Assembly: GCA_030549205.1 (NCBI GenBank)
Contig: JAUKTV010000003.1
Span: 2,108,001 to 2,172,000, forward strand
Length of the DNA stretch: 64,000 bases
Direction: 5' to 3'
Source of the DNA: Apiosordaria backusii
Taxonomy: Eukaryota > Ascomycota > Sordariomycetes > Sordariales > Lasiosphaeriaceae
In this document: positions 1 to 11,688 of the stretch, one piece after another
How positions within the stretch are numbered: the stretch's first letter is position 1
How the letters are laid out: the number at the start of each line of letters is the position of its first letter
Made by a program: the position numbers and the translations under genes
The notes under the pieces: generated by a model
What the model was told of the DNA's origin: nothing
The model's input: the letters and a program-made list of their open reading frames with translations, nothing else
The model's database searches: none

Positions 1-435
1 AAAGAAAGTGCTAAATCTACTTATAGTTAACTATTTACTTTAATTAAAGAACTTATTAGTTAGAAATTTAAAAAAGTATCTACTATATCCTTTAATATTC
101 TAAAGGCTAAATATACTAAGTTTATTAAAGGCTTTAAAAAAGCTATATAGTTTAAGGGTTTCTTTTAGGAAATTTCTAAGCCTATTATAGGCCCTATCCT
201 TTTATTATATAATAATAAAGGCTCTATTACCATTGCTTATAGTAATAAGTACAATCGCCGAACTAAATATACTTTAATTTAATTTTAAAAGGTTAAAGAG
301 GCTATATTTACTAAAATTATTACTATAACTTACCTTCCTATAGAAAAAATACCTACTTACGGCTTTATTAAAGCCTTATCTATAGTATTATTTAATACCT
401 TTATTTTACTATTAAACCTTTTTAAGCCCTTTTAA
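1..435 (+). mobile_element. RIP-degraded Ty1/copia polyprotein end (RNase H region)
   Basis: Read in the first forward frame, this stretch gives a recognisable copia RNase H: a segment like the LSTTEAEY...AxWLRRLL region (ILKAKYTKFIKGFKKAI), then GPILLLYNNKGSITIA matching the usual (Y)DNxGAI block, NRRTKY matching the RTKHI block, and YLPIEKIPTYGFIKAL matching the final VPTxxxxADxxTK block. Six in-frame stops occur (28, 61, 148, 166, 280, 286). Those at 148 and 280 fall where Trp and Gln or Arg normally sit, as expected from C-to-T changes on either strand. The catalytic Asp of the DNQ block is Asn. The element is dead and its upstream part lies outside the window. Confidence 0.85.
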
Positions 436-726
436 TTAATACTATATACTATAGTTATAAAGAGGATATTAAAATATAGTATTTAGTTATAGACTTTATA
501 GTATATTTTAGTCTATAATCTATAGGGCTAATAACAATTAATAGCTTAAAATTACAGTACTTACTAATACTTTATTATAGTAATTGCAATAGTCTTTAAA
601 CCCTTAAAGTAGCCTAAAGCTCTAGATAATAAATATATTACAATAGTAAAACGTTAATATCTTATATCCTATAAATAACTACCGGTTAATATATTTAATA
701 GTTAAACTTAGCTAGCTAATTAAGTC

Positions 727-825
727 TATAATTAATAAACTTAATAGATATTTAGGCCTTATAATTAATAGACTTAACAGGCATTTAAACCCTATAGTTA
801 ATAAACTTAATAGGTATTTAGGCCT
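727..825. repeat. Three tandem copies of a 33-bp unit
   Basis: Units occupy 727-759, 760-792 and 793-825. Each begins TATARTTAAT and ends in ATTTAGGCCT or its mutated form ATTTAAACCC. Differences between units are almost all transitions, consistent with RIP acting on an existing array. Confidence 0.8.
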
Positions 826-1194
826 TAAAATAGAGAGAGGTTTAAAAAGTAATATAGGGCTAAAGACCTATAATAAGTTTTATCCTTTATAACTATTTAC
901 TGTAATATTTTCCTAGCTAATAAGTCAATTTAATATACTAATTTACTATATCTTACAGTACTTTATAAGCCTATATTATAGTATCTACCTTCTATATATT
1001 GTAGGGTATTGCCCCTATAATCTACCTTCCTTTAGTACCTAGCTACTGTCGTATATTGCAGATAAAGCCCTCTTTGCTCTCAGTATTCTATGCCGTTCCC
1101 TGCATAGGTCTATACCTATAGGCCTATAAGATACCTATCTTAACAGATATAAAGTATACTTATAGGCCAGGTTATTAGACTCTATAAGGTAGTT

Positions 1195-1400
1195 AAACGA
1201 CGTTACTATATAAACACTATAGGAGACCTATGCCGTAGACTGGCGTTACTGGATACTATATATGGTATAGCCAAAGTTACTAGACACTATAGGAGCAGTT
1301 AAACGGCGTTACTAGATACTATAGAGGCGCTGGCTTATATTACTGCTTATGGCCTATACCGTTGACCTGCGTTACTGGACACTATATATATAGGGTCTGC
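1195..1400. repeat. Degenerate minisatellite, GTTACTRGAYACTATA core
   Basis: The core recurs at about 1202, 1245, 1276, 1308 and 1371 with irregular spacing of 30-65 bases and mostly transition differences. It lies within the AT-rich relic. Confidence 0.65.
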
Positions 1401-1569
1401 CAGTGCCTTTTTTAAAACAAGCTTAAGAGTTTAAAAGTTTAAGAAGTAAGGCGTTTGCCTTATAAAAGAATAAACCTAATATAAGCACTTATCTTATAAA
1501 GCTTAAGTATTATGTAATAGCCTTAAGGTTATTTCTGGCTTTAAATTGTAAGTAACCATTATTCTAAGT

Positions 1570-1685
1570 AAGCTAGCTACTACTAAGCTAGTACATTGCC
1601 AGGCAAGTATACTGCTAAGTCAGTATATATTGCTAAGTTAATATATTACTAAGTTATTACGTTATTAAGTCAGTATAGTGTAGGT
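1570..1685. repeat. Degenerate short repeats, CTAAGTYARTATA-like
   Basis: Four or more imperfect copies of an element reading about CTAAGTCAGTATATTG lie head to tail at about 1615-1680, preceded by related GCTAGCTACTACTAAG sequence. Confidence 0.5.
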
Positions 1686-1963
1686 GTTAGTATAAGGTAT
1701 TTCCTTATTTTATAAGTGGTTAAGTATTTAATAAATTAATAGTGCTTAGTATCTTTAAATAAAATCTGTGTCAGTCGCCTATACCTTGTCCTTAACCTAT
1801 ATTTTAAGCTATAAGCTATAAGCTACAATATATTAGCTACTTACCATTATAGCTATTTGTAGAACTTGTCGGTTAGTAAAGGCAACCTTAGGGTTAACCC
1901 GGGTTCGGAAAGCGAAAGCTCGTTAAAGGGCGACTGCAGGCAAAGCTAGTATAAAGAAATGCA

Positions 1964-3774
1964 ATGAACAATGGTAATTGGCATTTTCTAAGCTACTTCA
2001 AGCCACAACATAAAGCCACCCTCTGTCTTGCTGCTCAGAGCCGTATACTGCCTAAGCGGATATTTCCTGGCGCCAAGTCACCTCGACCAAACCAAATCTT
2101 TACGACTGCTTTCGACGAAACGGCAGGCCGACCACCTTTGCATTCCGATAGAAACCCAATCCCTCCTTCACACGTTCCTACAATGAACGGCAGAGTTTCC
2201 AAGCTACGGGCACGTCGCGCTCGTATGAAACTATCCAAGGCCTTGCAAGACAAGTTACTGGACGCTGTTGCAGACACAGGTGCAGGTATACATTATTTCC
2301 GGAGAGGACGACATATTAACTTATCAGGTACAGGACTTCCGCCAAGTTACAGAAAACCATCACCAGCAAGCGGAGATCTCGCCCGAGACACCGTGCCTAT
2401 GCAGTCTACGAAAAGGGACCTTGACGCGATATTTGAGGTCGATCTATTGTCCGCAAAGAAAGCCCGACTAACGCAGACAGACGCGCAACAGGCTGAAGTT
2501 GAGGACAAGGAAGAAGAACAGGCAGCCAAGGTATAACATCGTTCGCTTATATAAGTCACCGACTAATAAAGGAGCTTGTGTAGACGACTCTACAACTGCC
2601 GAAATCCAACCCTCCCAAGCATCCATACGCCTCATCCCTTGAACCCAAGGTCGAGAGTCCAGAGCAAGTCTCTCCACCCACGCGTTTGCAGAAACGGCAG
2701 ATCGGCAGCGACGGAGACGACAACGAACATCAGCCGAAGCGGGTGCAGTTGACACGGAAGAACTTGGCCCTGTTCAACAAGATGGCGAAGAAGAAGGGAA
2801 CCAATAAGGCGTCGGCGTCTGCTCCCCCAGAATCCACGGCCGAGTCGTCAACAACAAAGACCACTTCAACCACGACGTCGGGTTTCGCCATCCAGGCCTA
2901 TAAGAATGGCATCCTCAACCCCCTCAGCTCCAAGCCTCCTACGAACCTGGAGGATATGCGTAAACGAGTCGCTGGATCCCGTAGAACGGCTTCGCCTACC
3001 GAGTCAGTGTACGAGGACTACGTCGATACAGTCGAAGGAGCCGTCAACGAAGCAACCATGGTCTTCGAGGTCGGCGGAAAGCTGCTGAAGGAGTATCCTA
3101 AAAAGGGTTACACAAGAGCCTTCAACCAGGCATTCACGGGCTTTCCGAAGGACGTTGGCTTCAACAATGGCCTATCTGCTCCGCAGCCAGACTTTGTCGA
3201 AGGCCTTCGGATGCAAGAGTTCCGCCCGTTTCCAGTCGACGACCATGTCAACGGCGCCGTTCTTTTCAAAGACAACCCCTATTCCCTGACACTGCCACAT
3301 TTGGCCGGAGAGTGGAAGGGACGCGGAAAGGATATGGCGGAAGCGAGGCTGCAGAGCGCCTATGACGGAGCGGCCCTTGTCTACGCCCGGAACCAGGCCC
3401 TTTCCTATCTCGGGAAACCCGACCCCCAGGGCCACGCCGAGGTCACGACTTTCACCACAGACGGCACTACCCTCAACCTCTTTGCACACTATGCTACTCC
3501 GTCGGAGGATGGCACGCTTGAATATCACCAGTATCCCATCACGTCCGCAAACCTTTTGAAGTCTCACCAAGAGCACAAGGAGGGCCGAAGAGGGCTCAGG
3601 AATGAACAAGACTACGCGAGGAAACAGTCGTACGCCATGAGGGACCAGCTGAAGGAGCACTGGAAGCAGCGTCGCGGTGCCCTCCAACCCATCGCCGAAG
3701 GAGCTCCTCTGCCTGTTGCTGACAACACTTTCGGGAGAGGAATGCAGACGAAGACGAAGCTGGCTACGAGGTAG
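1964..3774 (+). CDS. DUF7924-like fungal protein of unknown function, tail disrupted
   Basis: Two exons: up to 2530 and from 2584. The 53-nt intron (GTATAA donor, GACTAAT branch, TGTAG acceptor) joins two frames in phase. The first in-frame ATG is 1964; the ATG at 2183 (start MNGRVSKLRARRARMKL) is equally plausible. The N-terminal 200 residues are basic and low complexity. The core, roughly encoded by 3180-3670, holds LPHLAGEWKG, a conserved block with YDGAALVYARNQAL, and LEYHQYPI followed by RNEQDYARKQ. I recognise this as a lineage-expanded fungal family, probably DUF7924; the name is from memory. D...GEWK resembles the D...ExK of PD-(D/E)XK nuclease folds, which is inference only. The frame ends at 3774, but a better tail lies in another frame (see 3741-4053). 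A 71-nt intron 3677-3747 could reach that frame and would stop at 3791. It sits next to the RIP relic. Confidence 0.7.
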
Positions 3775-4053
3775 TCGAGCACCCCTGCTAGCCCACACCC
3801 ACAGAGTCTTCTCAACCGTGCAGGACGTCAAGCCCCGTCTCTTCGTCGAAGTCCCTCCCACCTACGAATGACTCCGTTCCCGGTAGCGGTGGCCAGAAAC
3901 GAAAAGCCTCGCCGTCGGCATCCTCTCGCGAATCCTCCAGACTAAAGAGCAAGGAAAAGAGCTATTGGGAGTGGGATGCCAGAACCGGCCGTTATTTCCA
4001 AAAACACTCTGATGGTAGGGTCACTTGGCTTGAGGATTTTGATGATGGAAATT
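3741..4053 (+). pseudogene. Out-of-frame conserved C-terminal tail of the preceding gene
   Basis: In the frame starting at 3741 the sequence reads DEDEAGYEVVEHPC, then a TAG at 3789-3791, then an open stretch ending SYWEWDARTGRYFQKHSDG, RVTWLEDFDDGN and a natural stop. This looks like a genuine C-terminal module rich in aromatics and acids. Going from the main frame to this one needs a net loss of one base near 3732-3740, or use of a weak intron 3677-3747 (donor GTGCCC, CTGAC 25-30 nt before the AG). Even then the TAG remains; CAG to TAG is a C-to-T change at CpA. Confidence 0.6.
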
Positions 4054-4484
4054 GAGGGCGCCTGGGTTCTGGTGTATGGACACGCTGGCCTCCAGGACGA
4101 GCCACTATGGCGGGCCTCTCTGGCGAGCCTCTGTGGGAGGAACCGTCCTGAGCTGGGACGTGGGGACGAGGGGGAACCATGTGAAAGACTCGCTCGGGTG
4201 TTTTTGTGTGTTAGCCGCACGGGTGGCCGCGGGGCTGGCAAGCCTGGGCCCACTTACTAGAGGAACTGGGCTTGCCACCTCCGGGGCCGGCCTGCCTGCC
4301 ATAACTAGTCTGTATTAGTACGTCACGTAGGAAGAGATCGTCAGACCCCTGAACTGTTGTATTTGCGTCGAGCATGGACGGTGGTCACGGTATACTCGTG
4401 ACGTCAGGAGCAGCTGAATGAACAGAGCGATGAAAGGTGGAAGAGCACAGGGGCTAGAGGCGCGAGAGATGTAGCTCTATATAC
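4054..4484. other. Spacer between two decaying genes
   Basis: Probable 3' UTR of the DUF7924-like gene and the degraded 3' side of the F-box remnant. I see no supported gene. Confidence 0.5.
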
Positions 4485-5012
4485 CTACGGAACTATTGGA
4501 CGCCTAAGATGCTTCAAATCTCGAAGGTGGTAGACTGCGCGGTAAGAAATGCGTCCTTGAGGAAAAGAAATTCCGTACTGCCTCTCAAGGTATCAAGGGT
4601 CGGAATACTTTCTAGAGGGAAGTGTTGGCGGTTCTATTTTGACTTCGACGTTGATTTCGCGAATGTAGTCGCCGATAAAAGTCGACCCTCGAGCAAGATT
4701 ATCCAAAATTTCCAAGCTCTTCGAGTTGTCAAATCCAAGGTCCAAGGAATAAAACAATCGGCGGCAAGCAATATTACGGAGGTATCGATTCACACTAGCG
4801 ATAGGTATGAGGTCTTTGGTCCTGATATAGTCGAGTATGTGCAGTAGTATTTCCAATGGTACTTGGATCAGATGGCAGGGTATATTCTCTGAACTTTGTC
4901 GGCTGTGAAGGAAATCCGGTATCGGTGATCTCATAAAGGTCACGGGGTTGTCTTTATCGTCTTCGTCTAGGCGTACCTGGATGACTTTGTTGGAAACAGG
5001 TGAGAACGGCAT
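4485..5012 (-). pseudogene. F-box protein remnant
   Basis: From the ATG at 5012 (MPFSPVSNK) the frame runs to a TGA at 4593-4595. Residues about 45-90 form an F-box (VPLEILLHILDYIR, then LIPIASVNRYLRNIACRRLF), the module that binds Skp1 in SCF ubiquitin ligases. After the TGA the same frame stays open for 36 more codons to a TAG at 4485-4487, which suggests a nonsense change from CGA. Fungal F-box proteins of this kind normally continue for several hundred residues, so the gene is truncated. An undetected intron near 4595 is an alternative. It shares the accessory border with the DUF7924-like gene. Confidence 0.6.
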
Positions 5013-8000
5013 GTTGAAGATCGACGATAACGAGGAAAAGAGAAGAATTGGAATTGACAGTCTTGGGAGTGATCGTGGCTCATATACATAGTAGATTATG
5101 CTGCGCCACACCCCATACCTCACAGCAACTATAGGTCTATGCATTCACTCGTCCTGGGCGTCTGGCTCTGCGTGGCCCGATTCCCTGCCTGGATTCGAAG
5201 CGTGCTGGCTCTTGGTGACGACAAGCACTTCCACTGGTCTGCCATGTGCCTATCGGCTGGGCTTGCTCGCGCATCGGTTCCGGCTCTGGATGCTTTCATG
5301 CCCATACCCATTCAGGCAGTCACCTCGTCGCGATACTAGTCCGACACGCCCTTCTCGCATCATGAACCCTTCTCGCCGTTGCGAGCGCCGTTTCAAACCA
5401 AGACCGGATGCCTCAAGCGGGTAGCCGATCACTTCCCGTCACTTTGGTTCCTTGTGATAAAAGTCCGTAATCGTCTGGATCTCCTCCCTCATGAGCCTTG
5501 TTGGTACCGCATCCCCTTGCCCTGGCCTGCTACACAGCCGCGCTTCTTCCGTATGGACTCCGCCCGCCCCGGCGAGATAAGGCGGTGTGGCGATGGGGCA
5601 GGCTCTGCTCGAGTCCTTGTTCGTCATTGGCGGCTGCCTTGTCCAACCGTCACAAACCGTGATTAAATCCAGGCTAGACCCTTGTCCGGACGACACCTTC
5701 CACTGGTCCTCAGTCGCGCCTACTGGCTGGACAGAGCTTCTTCTTGGCTATGTGACAAGGCACACACCGCGCTCGGGTATGGGATCATGAGACCCTTTTG
5801 TGCTTGTTGGTGGAGATCACACAACTGACCATGCCCGGGGTCCATCTAGGCAGCCACCTCGTTGCGATAGCCAACCTCTTCCCTCGCTGTCGAGAAACAT
5901 ATCTTAGACCAGCCGTCGAGTGGGTTTTGAAGGTAGTTAGGAGGATCTTGGACACCTCGAAAGCTCCGGTTGTTCGTCACGGCCGGGGGCAGGTCGTACA
6001 TTGAAAAGGAGAGGCACGGAGTATCTGTCATTTGGTCAGATCCGACAGCTGGAGATGCTTGGGAGGGGTTTCTTCACGTCGTGTCCATGAGATTGCTTCG
6101 GTCGCCAAATGCCGACACGCGCGGCGTTGCATGTCTGAGTTGGCGTGCGGCAATTTTGCTATTGGCTGGTCGAACCGAAAGGAAATGAGGGGGAGGAGGA
6201 GAAGGAAAGGCAGAATCGAGGCTTGTGGGCGAAAGGGCATGAAAAAGTATTTATCATGAACAGTCGACCACGCCGTCAAGCAACTGGTACGCGGAGCGCC
6301 AGGGTTGAGGGACAAAAGTCGGGCCCGTGCGCCGGGTTCTGATTGGCGGAGTGTGCGGCTGGGTGAGCGAGGCCAACCACTCAGAAACCGGAAGCCTCGA
6401 CAGCAACACACGTCTTACACAGTAGATACCCCACCGTAGGAAGAGGCACTCCTCACCTACCTCACTGGCAAATCCACAAGTCCACAACCACCACAAGGCT
6501 GGGCTAGATGCTACCGTGACATAAAACGTCAGAAACGGATGATGAGAATATTGAACTGAGAGATGGTGCCATAACGGAAGCCGTACGTGCCTTTGCAACA
6601 AGCACGCAAGCACGTAACCTCACCGTTCCACGCCGCCTCAATTACACCAACAACAGCCAGCTTTTCTCTCAGCTGCTTTTTGTCAGGAACCTCAGGTACC
6701 ACGCCGGAGCAACGTTCTGTGCCGCAGACTGACATCGATTCTCGCCGCGCCGTGCGTGCTGTTCCACTCGCACCACGAAGAAATCCAACGCCCGCCTGCC
6801 ACAGTGGCAGGTGGACTATAGGTGGGTAATAGTTAAGGTAGGTGAGATCTAGAGACTTGGCTACAGGGAGGTAGGCAAAGAAAGAGAACCAACAGCTTTT
6901 ACCTACCTTACCTTACCGCTCTTACCCGTGGGTCTCTTGAGGCGGTCGGGTAATCGGCGGTCGTGGTCGGTTGTTCGGTCTCGGTCTCGTGGCTCCCTTG
7001 TCTGTCAGTTGCTCTTGCGGTTGTGGGGGTTGGTTGGTTGTCAATCGGGTCGTTGGTACACAGTAGAGTCGCTAAGAAAACGGATGGGCAAGATGCAGGA
7101 CAACCTCAAGAACATGCAGCTTCAATCTTGGATATTCAGTACCTACTATCCTCATAACCCATCGGCATAATCATATAGTTGAACACCCAAGGTACGGTAG
7201 ATAGCGATCACCACCAACACCACCACCAACCCCAACGCGCCTGCCATTGGGCGAGAGCCTGTTGGTGCTGTTGGCCAAGAACTATCAACTCACAGCTCAG
7301 TAATCTCTAAGCGCGCAACGTTGGCAAAGTTGACAACAAGCGAAAACACTGCATGGATCGCGAACCTTGGATCTGGGAATCGCGCGTTAATAAAGCCAGC
7401 CCAGCCCTACAAGTGGACGGGCACGACGGGTAAGATAATTCGCCGAAATTGCATTTTCCTCGTTAGAACACTTTGACAGGTGGGTGAGATCCAAGATTGA
7501 TAGTGGAATCCTTTGACGGTTTTGAGTTCCATTGGTTTATATCAACGGTAAGCCCGACCTCGCCGAGATGAGAGCGTTGCATTTGTCAAGAGCTTTTTAC
7601 CTTCTTGGATTGTTGTGCATATGGTGATTTCTCTTGATTACCTCACCCACAGTTCTCTCGCTCACCTTTTTGGTACTTATTATGGAGAGTGATGTTGCTA
7701 GATTAGGTGTCGATGTTGTCCCAGTTGGAATAAGGGGTGATGAATTGGGAACCTGAATGGTGGTAGATGAGTAATGAAGCGGATATCAACAGACAGCAAG
7801 ATCGGATAACGGATAGATCGGATCTATTGACATCGACAGGAGACTGCTGGTTATGTAGTGGGCATGGATCGGAGTTCCATCCGTCAGGCTGCCACTCGGG
7901 TGTCTGGCGAGCCTCACAGCGCCGTTGCTCAGCCTCGTCGTCGTTCCATTTTTTCTCTCTCTCGAGCACTTGTTTCTTTTTTTTTTTCGAGAGACCGAGT

Positions 8001-11000
8001 ATGAGGCGAGTCGTTTCATGATTCTAGGAGTTTTCCGAAGTCAGTTGGGTTCGTTTCAAACACCATACCTCTTCTACCTCTCAAATCTGCAAACTGCGAC
8101 GGCACGGTCGAGATCTTGTGATGGGCCAGACAGGAGACTAGAAAGTCGACCTGCGGCGCTGTGAGGCGGCGACGCGAGCTGATCATGGTTGGACATCTTT
8201 CGGGTACGAGTAGCCGGTGAGTTGGCTCTTTCTCGGAAATGACTTGCTACACACGCGCCTAATTTGCTTCGCCAATGAACTGCCTGTTGGAAAAGTGCAG
8301 TTTCTAGATGAGCAGTGGAAGCCTCTGCTTGCTGTCGTTGACCAGTAGTAACTGACTTTTGATAGCCAACCCCACGAACTGTTGTCTGTCGACTGCCCAC
8401 TTGCAGTGTCTCACAAGTGTGAACTGATCCATCATTCGTCCACTCTGTTGACCGATCGACAGCGGGGGGGGGAATGTCTCGCTCCGAACCCAGGATCCCT
8501 GGGTCCTTTCAGTCGGTCTAGACCTCGGGATGCCATTGCGGCATCGGCTGTGAGAATGAGTGATGGAAAAAACATATCTGTCAAGGAGCAGTTACCATGT
8601 GCGCAGCCGCATCAGGTGTTGATGTGTGTTTCAAAGTCTTTCCCGATATGTGCTGATATAGGGTGGAGTGTGTTACCATGTCTGCAACGTTCCGTTTGTT
8701 TCTCGACTGCCTTATCTTCACCTGGTGAGGCTCTCCTTATTCCCTCGAGGGGGAGCAATGGTTCGGTGGGTCATGTCAGGTTGGTCCTGCAGGAAGAATC
8801 CGTCTCTCATCACATCTCAAACGAGCTGGGGATGGCAATGACCCGCGCCGAAAGTCATCGGGCAGTCTTTGGGGTGCATTCGTTGTCACAAGTGTGACGG
8901 AATATGCGATGATGATCAGGCCAACCTGTGCTTGCCCGTGTACCTCTCCCGCCAGACTCTGGTTGGCAAGCCCGGGTGGAAAGAAGCACAGGAAGCTTCC
9001 GTCTATTTTGGCAAACAGCCAAAGGTCGAATCATGGTCCCCGACCCATCTATCGCCGTCTTACGGGCAAATCCATCTTGAGGCTGTTACCCAATGGTACA
9101 AGATCAAGGCGGCAGAATCTCAAGGGGCAAGGTTACGGTCACACACCGTGCTCCACCACTCTAGGGACACCACGTGTTTCCCAGTCCCCTCAGAGCCGGA
9201 TCTCGATCTTGTCATGAGGGGGACCAAAGCTCTTCGGGCCAATGGAAGCCGAGGAAAATGCCCGGCAACCTGTTGCCAACCGCTCTCTGCTCCAGCCCGT
9301 TCGGTTGGAAGCATTGTGTTCAGCAGATCCTGAGATCGATAGATTGAGAATCTGAGGAGACCAAGATTAAGCATCACGGCATTGAGCCGTCAGTCAATAT
9401 GAATTCGGCACCAAGAGCACCTTGCTGGCTCGGCCGAATGGCCTTTCATGAAGCTGACCATTCTGTGATGTGTTTTGAAGGTCTGACACCGGCCGGAAGG
9501 GTGAAGATGGCATGTCTAGGAGATGAGAAAAGCAGGATGCAGGGTACCATCGTATTCTCCAATGGACGCTGCCCCTCAGAACCATGGTCGATATCGTGAA
9601 GTTGAGGTGCTTTTTGTGGTTTCCTGCAAGGTGGTGCGTTCACACTCGGCCGGCGCCCAGTCATCGTGGCATCACACTCGATGTTTGGCTGCTAATGTGA
9701 TAGGCTCGCAGGTGCTGGTGGTGCAGATCGAGACATTCCTGCCATCGCCCGTCATGAACCCCATGGATCCTTGCACTGCAACCAGAGAGAGACCCCGAGA
9801 GTCATGAGAAGGGGGTATCATGCGAGCTTGCACATGTCTTGTCTGTTCGTGTGCTCCAGCAGCTCCGTGAAAACGACGGTCGTGGCAGCAAGGTTAGGCG
9901 GATAATTTTCTCCGTGTCACTTGCTCGGCCTGACCCTGATCTGTACTCTTCTTGTGCTCTCCGGCCCGATATGGCACCAAGCGGCAGGAACAACCGCGGT
10001 AGAGGTGAGTAATAGCGAGGTTCTCTCCTGTTGGGCCATAGACTGCGACATATTTCCCATTAAGCTATTTCTGACGGTGCTGTACAAGTGGGCAGCTACG
10101 TCATCTCTCATGGCGAGACAATCAAGGGCTCCAGGCGGATGTGGGGGAGCGATGTGATGGATCACCTCTCGTCAATCTATCGTCGTGCTGCCGCGGCCAG
10201 CGTCGAGAAAAGGGGAGGAGGAGATCTGAGCCGCTGACTAGTCGGGCTAGCTTGGTGCATGCGGCAGCTATGCATGCTGCATCCTGCCCTGGCTCTTGCA
10301 GGTAGAGCAATGGCACTCCCATATCGGTATGGAGTTGGGTTTTCCTGTCCGAATCGCCCTGGAGCCCAACCATCCACGGTTTGCCTCTTTGCGGTGCCGT
10401 CCTGCGTCTGCTCCGCATATACATGATCTCGTACCTGCGATGTGATGGGACCTCGCAAGGTGGGCACGGCAAGACAGCGAAATACAATGCCAAAAGGGTC
10501 CATCCCACTCAGAACAACACGATAGCCGTCCTTCCCGCCTCGTCTTGTCGTTGGGCGCCATCATGAAGCTGACCCCGCCCCTCTCCCACCCATGTTGCTT
10601 CCAAGTTGATCCGGTTCCCTCCGGTGCCGAGCTTGAAGGCTTCAAGCCTTTCTCTCGGCGTGCCTTTGAATCAGGAGCAGTTGTCGAGAGTGTGAAGATG
10701 AGACTCTGTCATTTGCCTGGTCTTGATTTGCAAGGCATCCGTAGGTATGTAGTCGGAGTACAAGGCGGGGGCCTGTTGTGAGGTTGAGTGAGGTTCGGCA
10801 ACGGTTTGGTGGCACAGGCGGGTCTTTTTCGCTACAAGCTGCACCCTTGTCCCACCGCTGTGCTGGGACGAGGTCGAGTTCACGCTGAAGGAGTCCATGG
10901 ACCGTTGTCGGCGTCGGCCCGTGGTGCCCACTCTTACCGCTACCGCTTCAGGGCTTCCCGTGTCGAGGCCATCCCAATATCTTGGTGTTGGGGATGCAAG

Positions 11001-11688
11001 AAGCAGATTGGCAGGTTGGGCGCATGCAGCATGCGGTAAAAGTGAAGGGTCAAGAGAGAATCTCGCTTCGAGAAGACCGAACCCCACGGGTAGCCCCGCG
11101 CCAGATCTTGCTGCTGCTCTGGCACTGTGCATTGCCATGCAGCCAACCAGGACCGGGGTCTTACACAATTCGGCGACCAGATCAACCATCACAGCATCCT
11201 GGATAGGATGTGGGATGCCACCAACACCAGCACCGCAGACTAAGATTGCAGGGTCGAGCTAGCAGAGAGCTGCTCTGACTGACCAGTGACGGGGGGACGG
11301 AAATCGATCGACACGGCCATCTCCCGTCTGATCTGTCAGTGTTTTAGCAGTTCCAAAGTACCGGCCGTGGCTTCCGAGCAAGGTACCATGTAGGTACTGG
11401 TTTCGCGGGCCTTGGGTATCTGTCTGTCCAGGAAGGGTCCTGATGGGGACGTCTGACTAGGTAGGTTGGTTAGATATAAAGGGTCGTCTCCAGATCCTGC
11501 AATGCGTCCCATATGCCTTCTGTCTACCATCACCTAGTCCCCGTCGCTCTTTCTGTCTACTCAATACACTCTCGTCCGTCATTTTCTTTCCACTCGCTAC
11601 GACACTCTGCTCTACCATCTCCCTTCTTATCAAGGTTTACGCCTACCCACGTTAACTTCGCCAAATACTCCACAAAACCATCAACATC
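5013..11688. other. Gene-poor region of normal base composition
   Basis: No frame here shows a recognisable domain, signal peptide pattern or coherent intron set. The short frames on both strands look random. Visible structure includes two weakly similar blocks near 5215-5340 and 5685-5875, inverted AGGTAGGT/ACCTACCT sequences at 6836-6910, a pyrimidine run with a CTCTCGA/TCGAGAG inverted pair (7959-7993), and a G-run at 8464. The last 300 bases are probably the FKBP promoter. The region may hold decayed sequence or untranslated RNA. Confidence 0.5.
11475..11480 (+). promoter_or_regulatory. TATA box candidate for FKBP gene
   Basis: TATAAA lies 209 bases before the FKBP start codon, followed by a pyrimidine-rich leader, as is common in fungal promoters. 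Confidence 0.4.

Larger units (their letters stand above)
436..1880. repeat. AT-rich RIP-like relic, probable LTR/flank of the copia element
   Basis: The sequence is dominated by TpA steps with few CpA, and it ends abruptly near 1880 where GC content returns to normal. It contains no open frame. Because it follows the RNase H end of a copia polyprotein, part of it may be the 3' LTR, but no paired LTR is in the window, so that is inference. Three degenerate short tandem arrays sit inside and are listed separately. Confidence 0.7.

Noticed and set aside
1880..1920. TTAGGG and TAACCC words near the AT-rich boundary
   Set aside because: Single copies only; not a telomeric array.
10671..11192. 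173-codon minus-strand frame in the gene-poor region
   Set aside because: No recognisable domain, irregular composition, overlaps equally long frames on the other strand.
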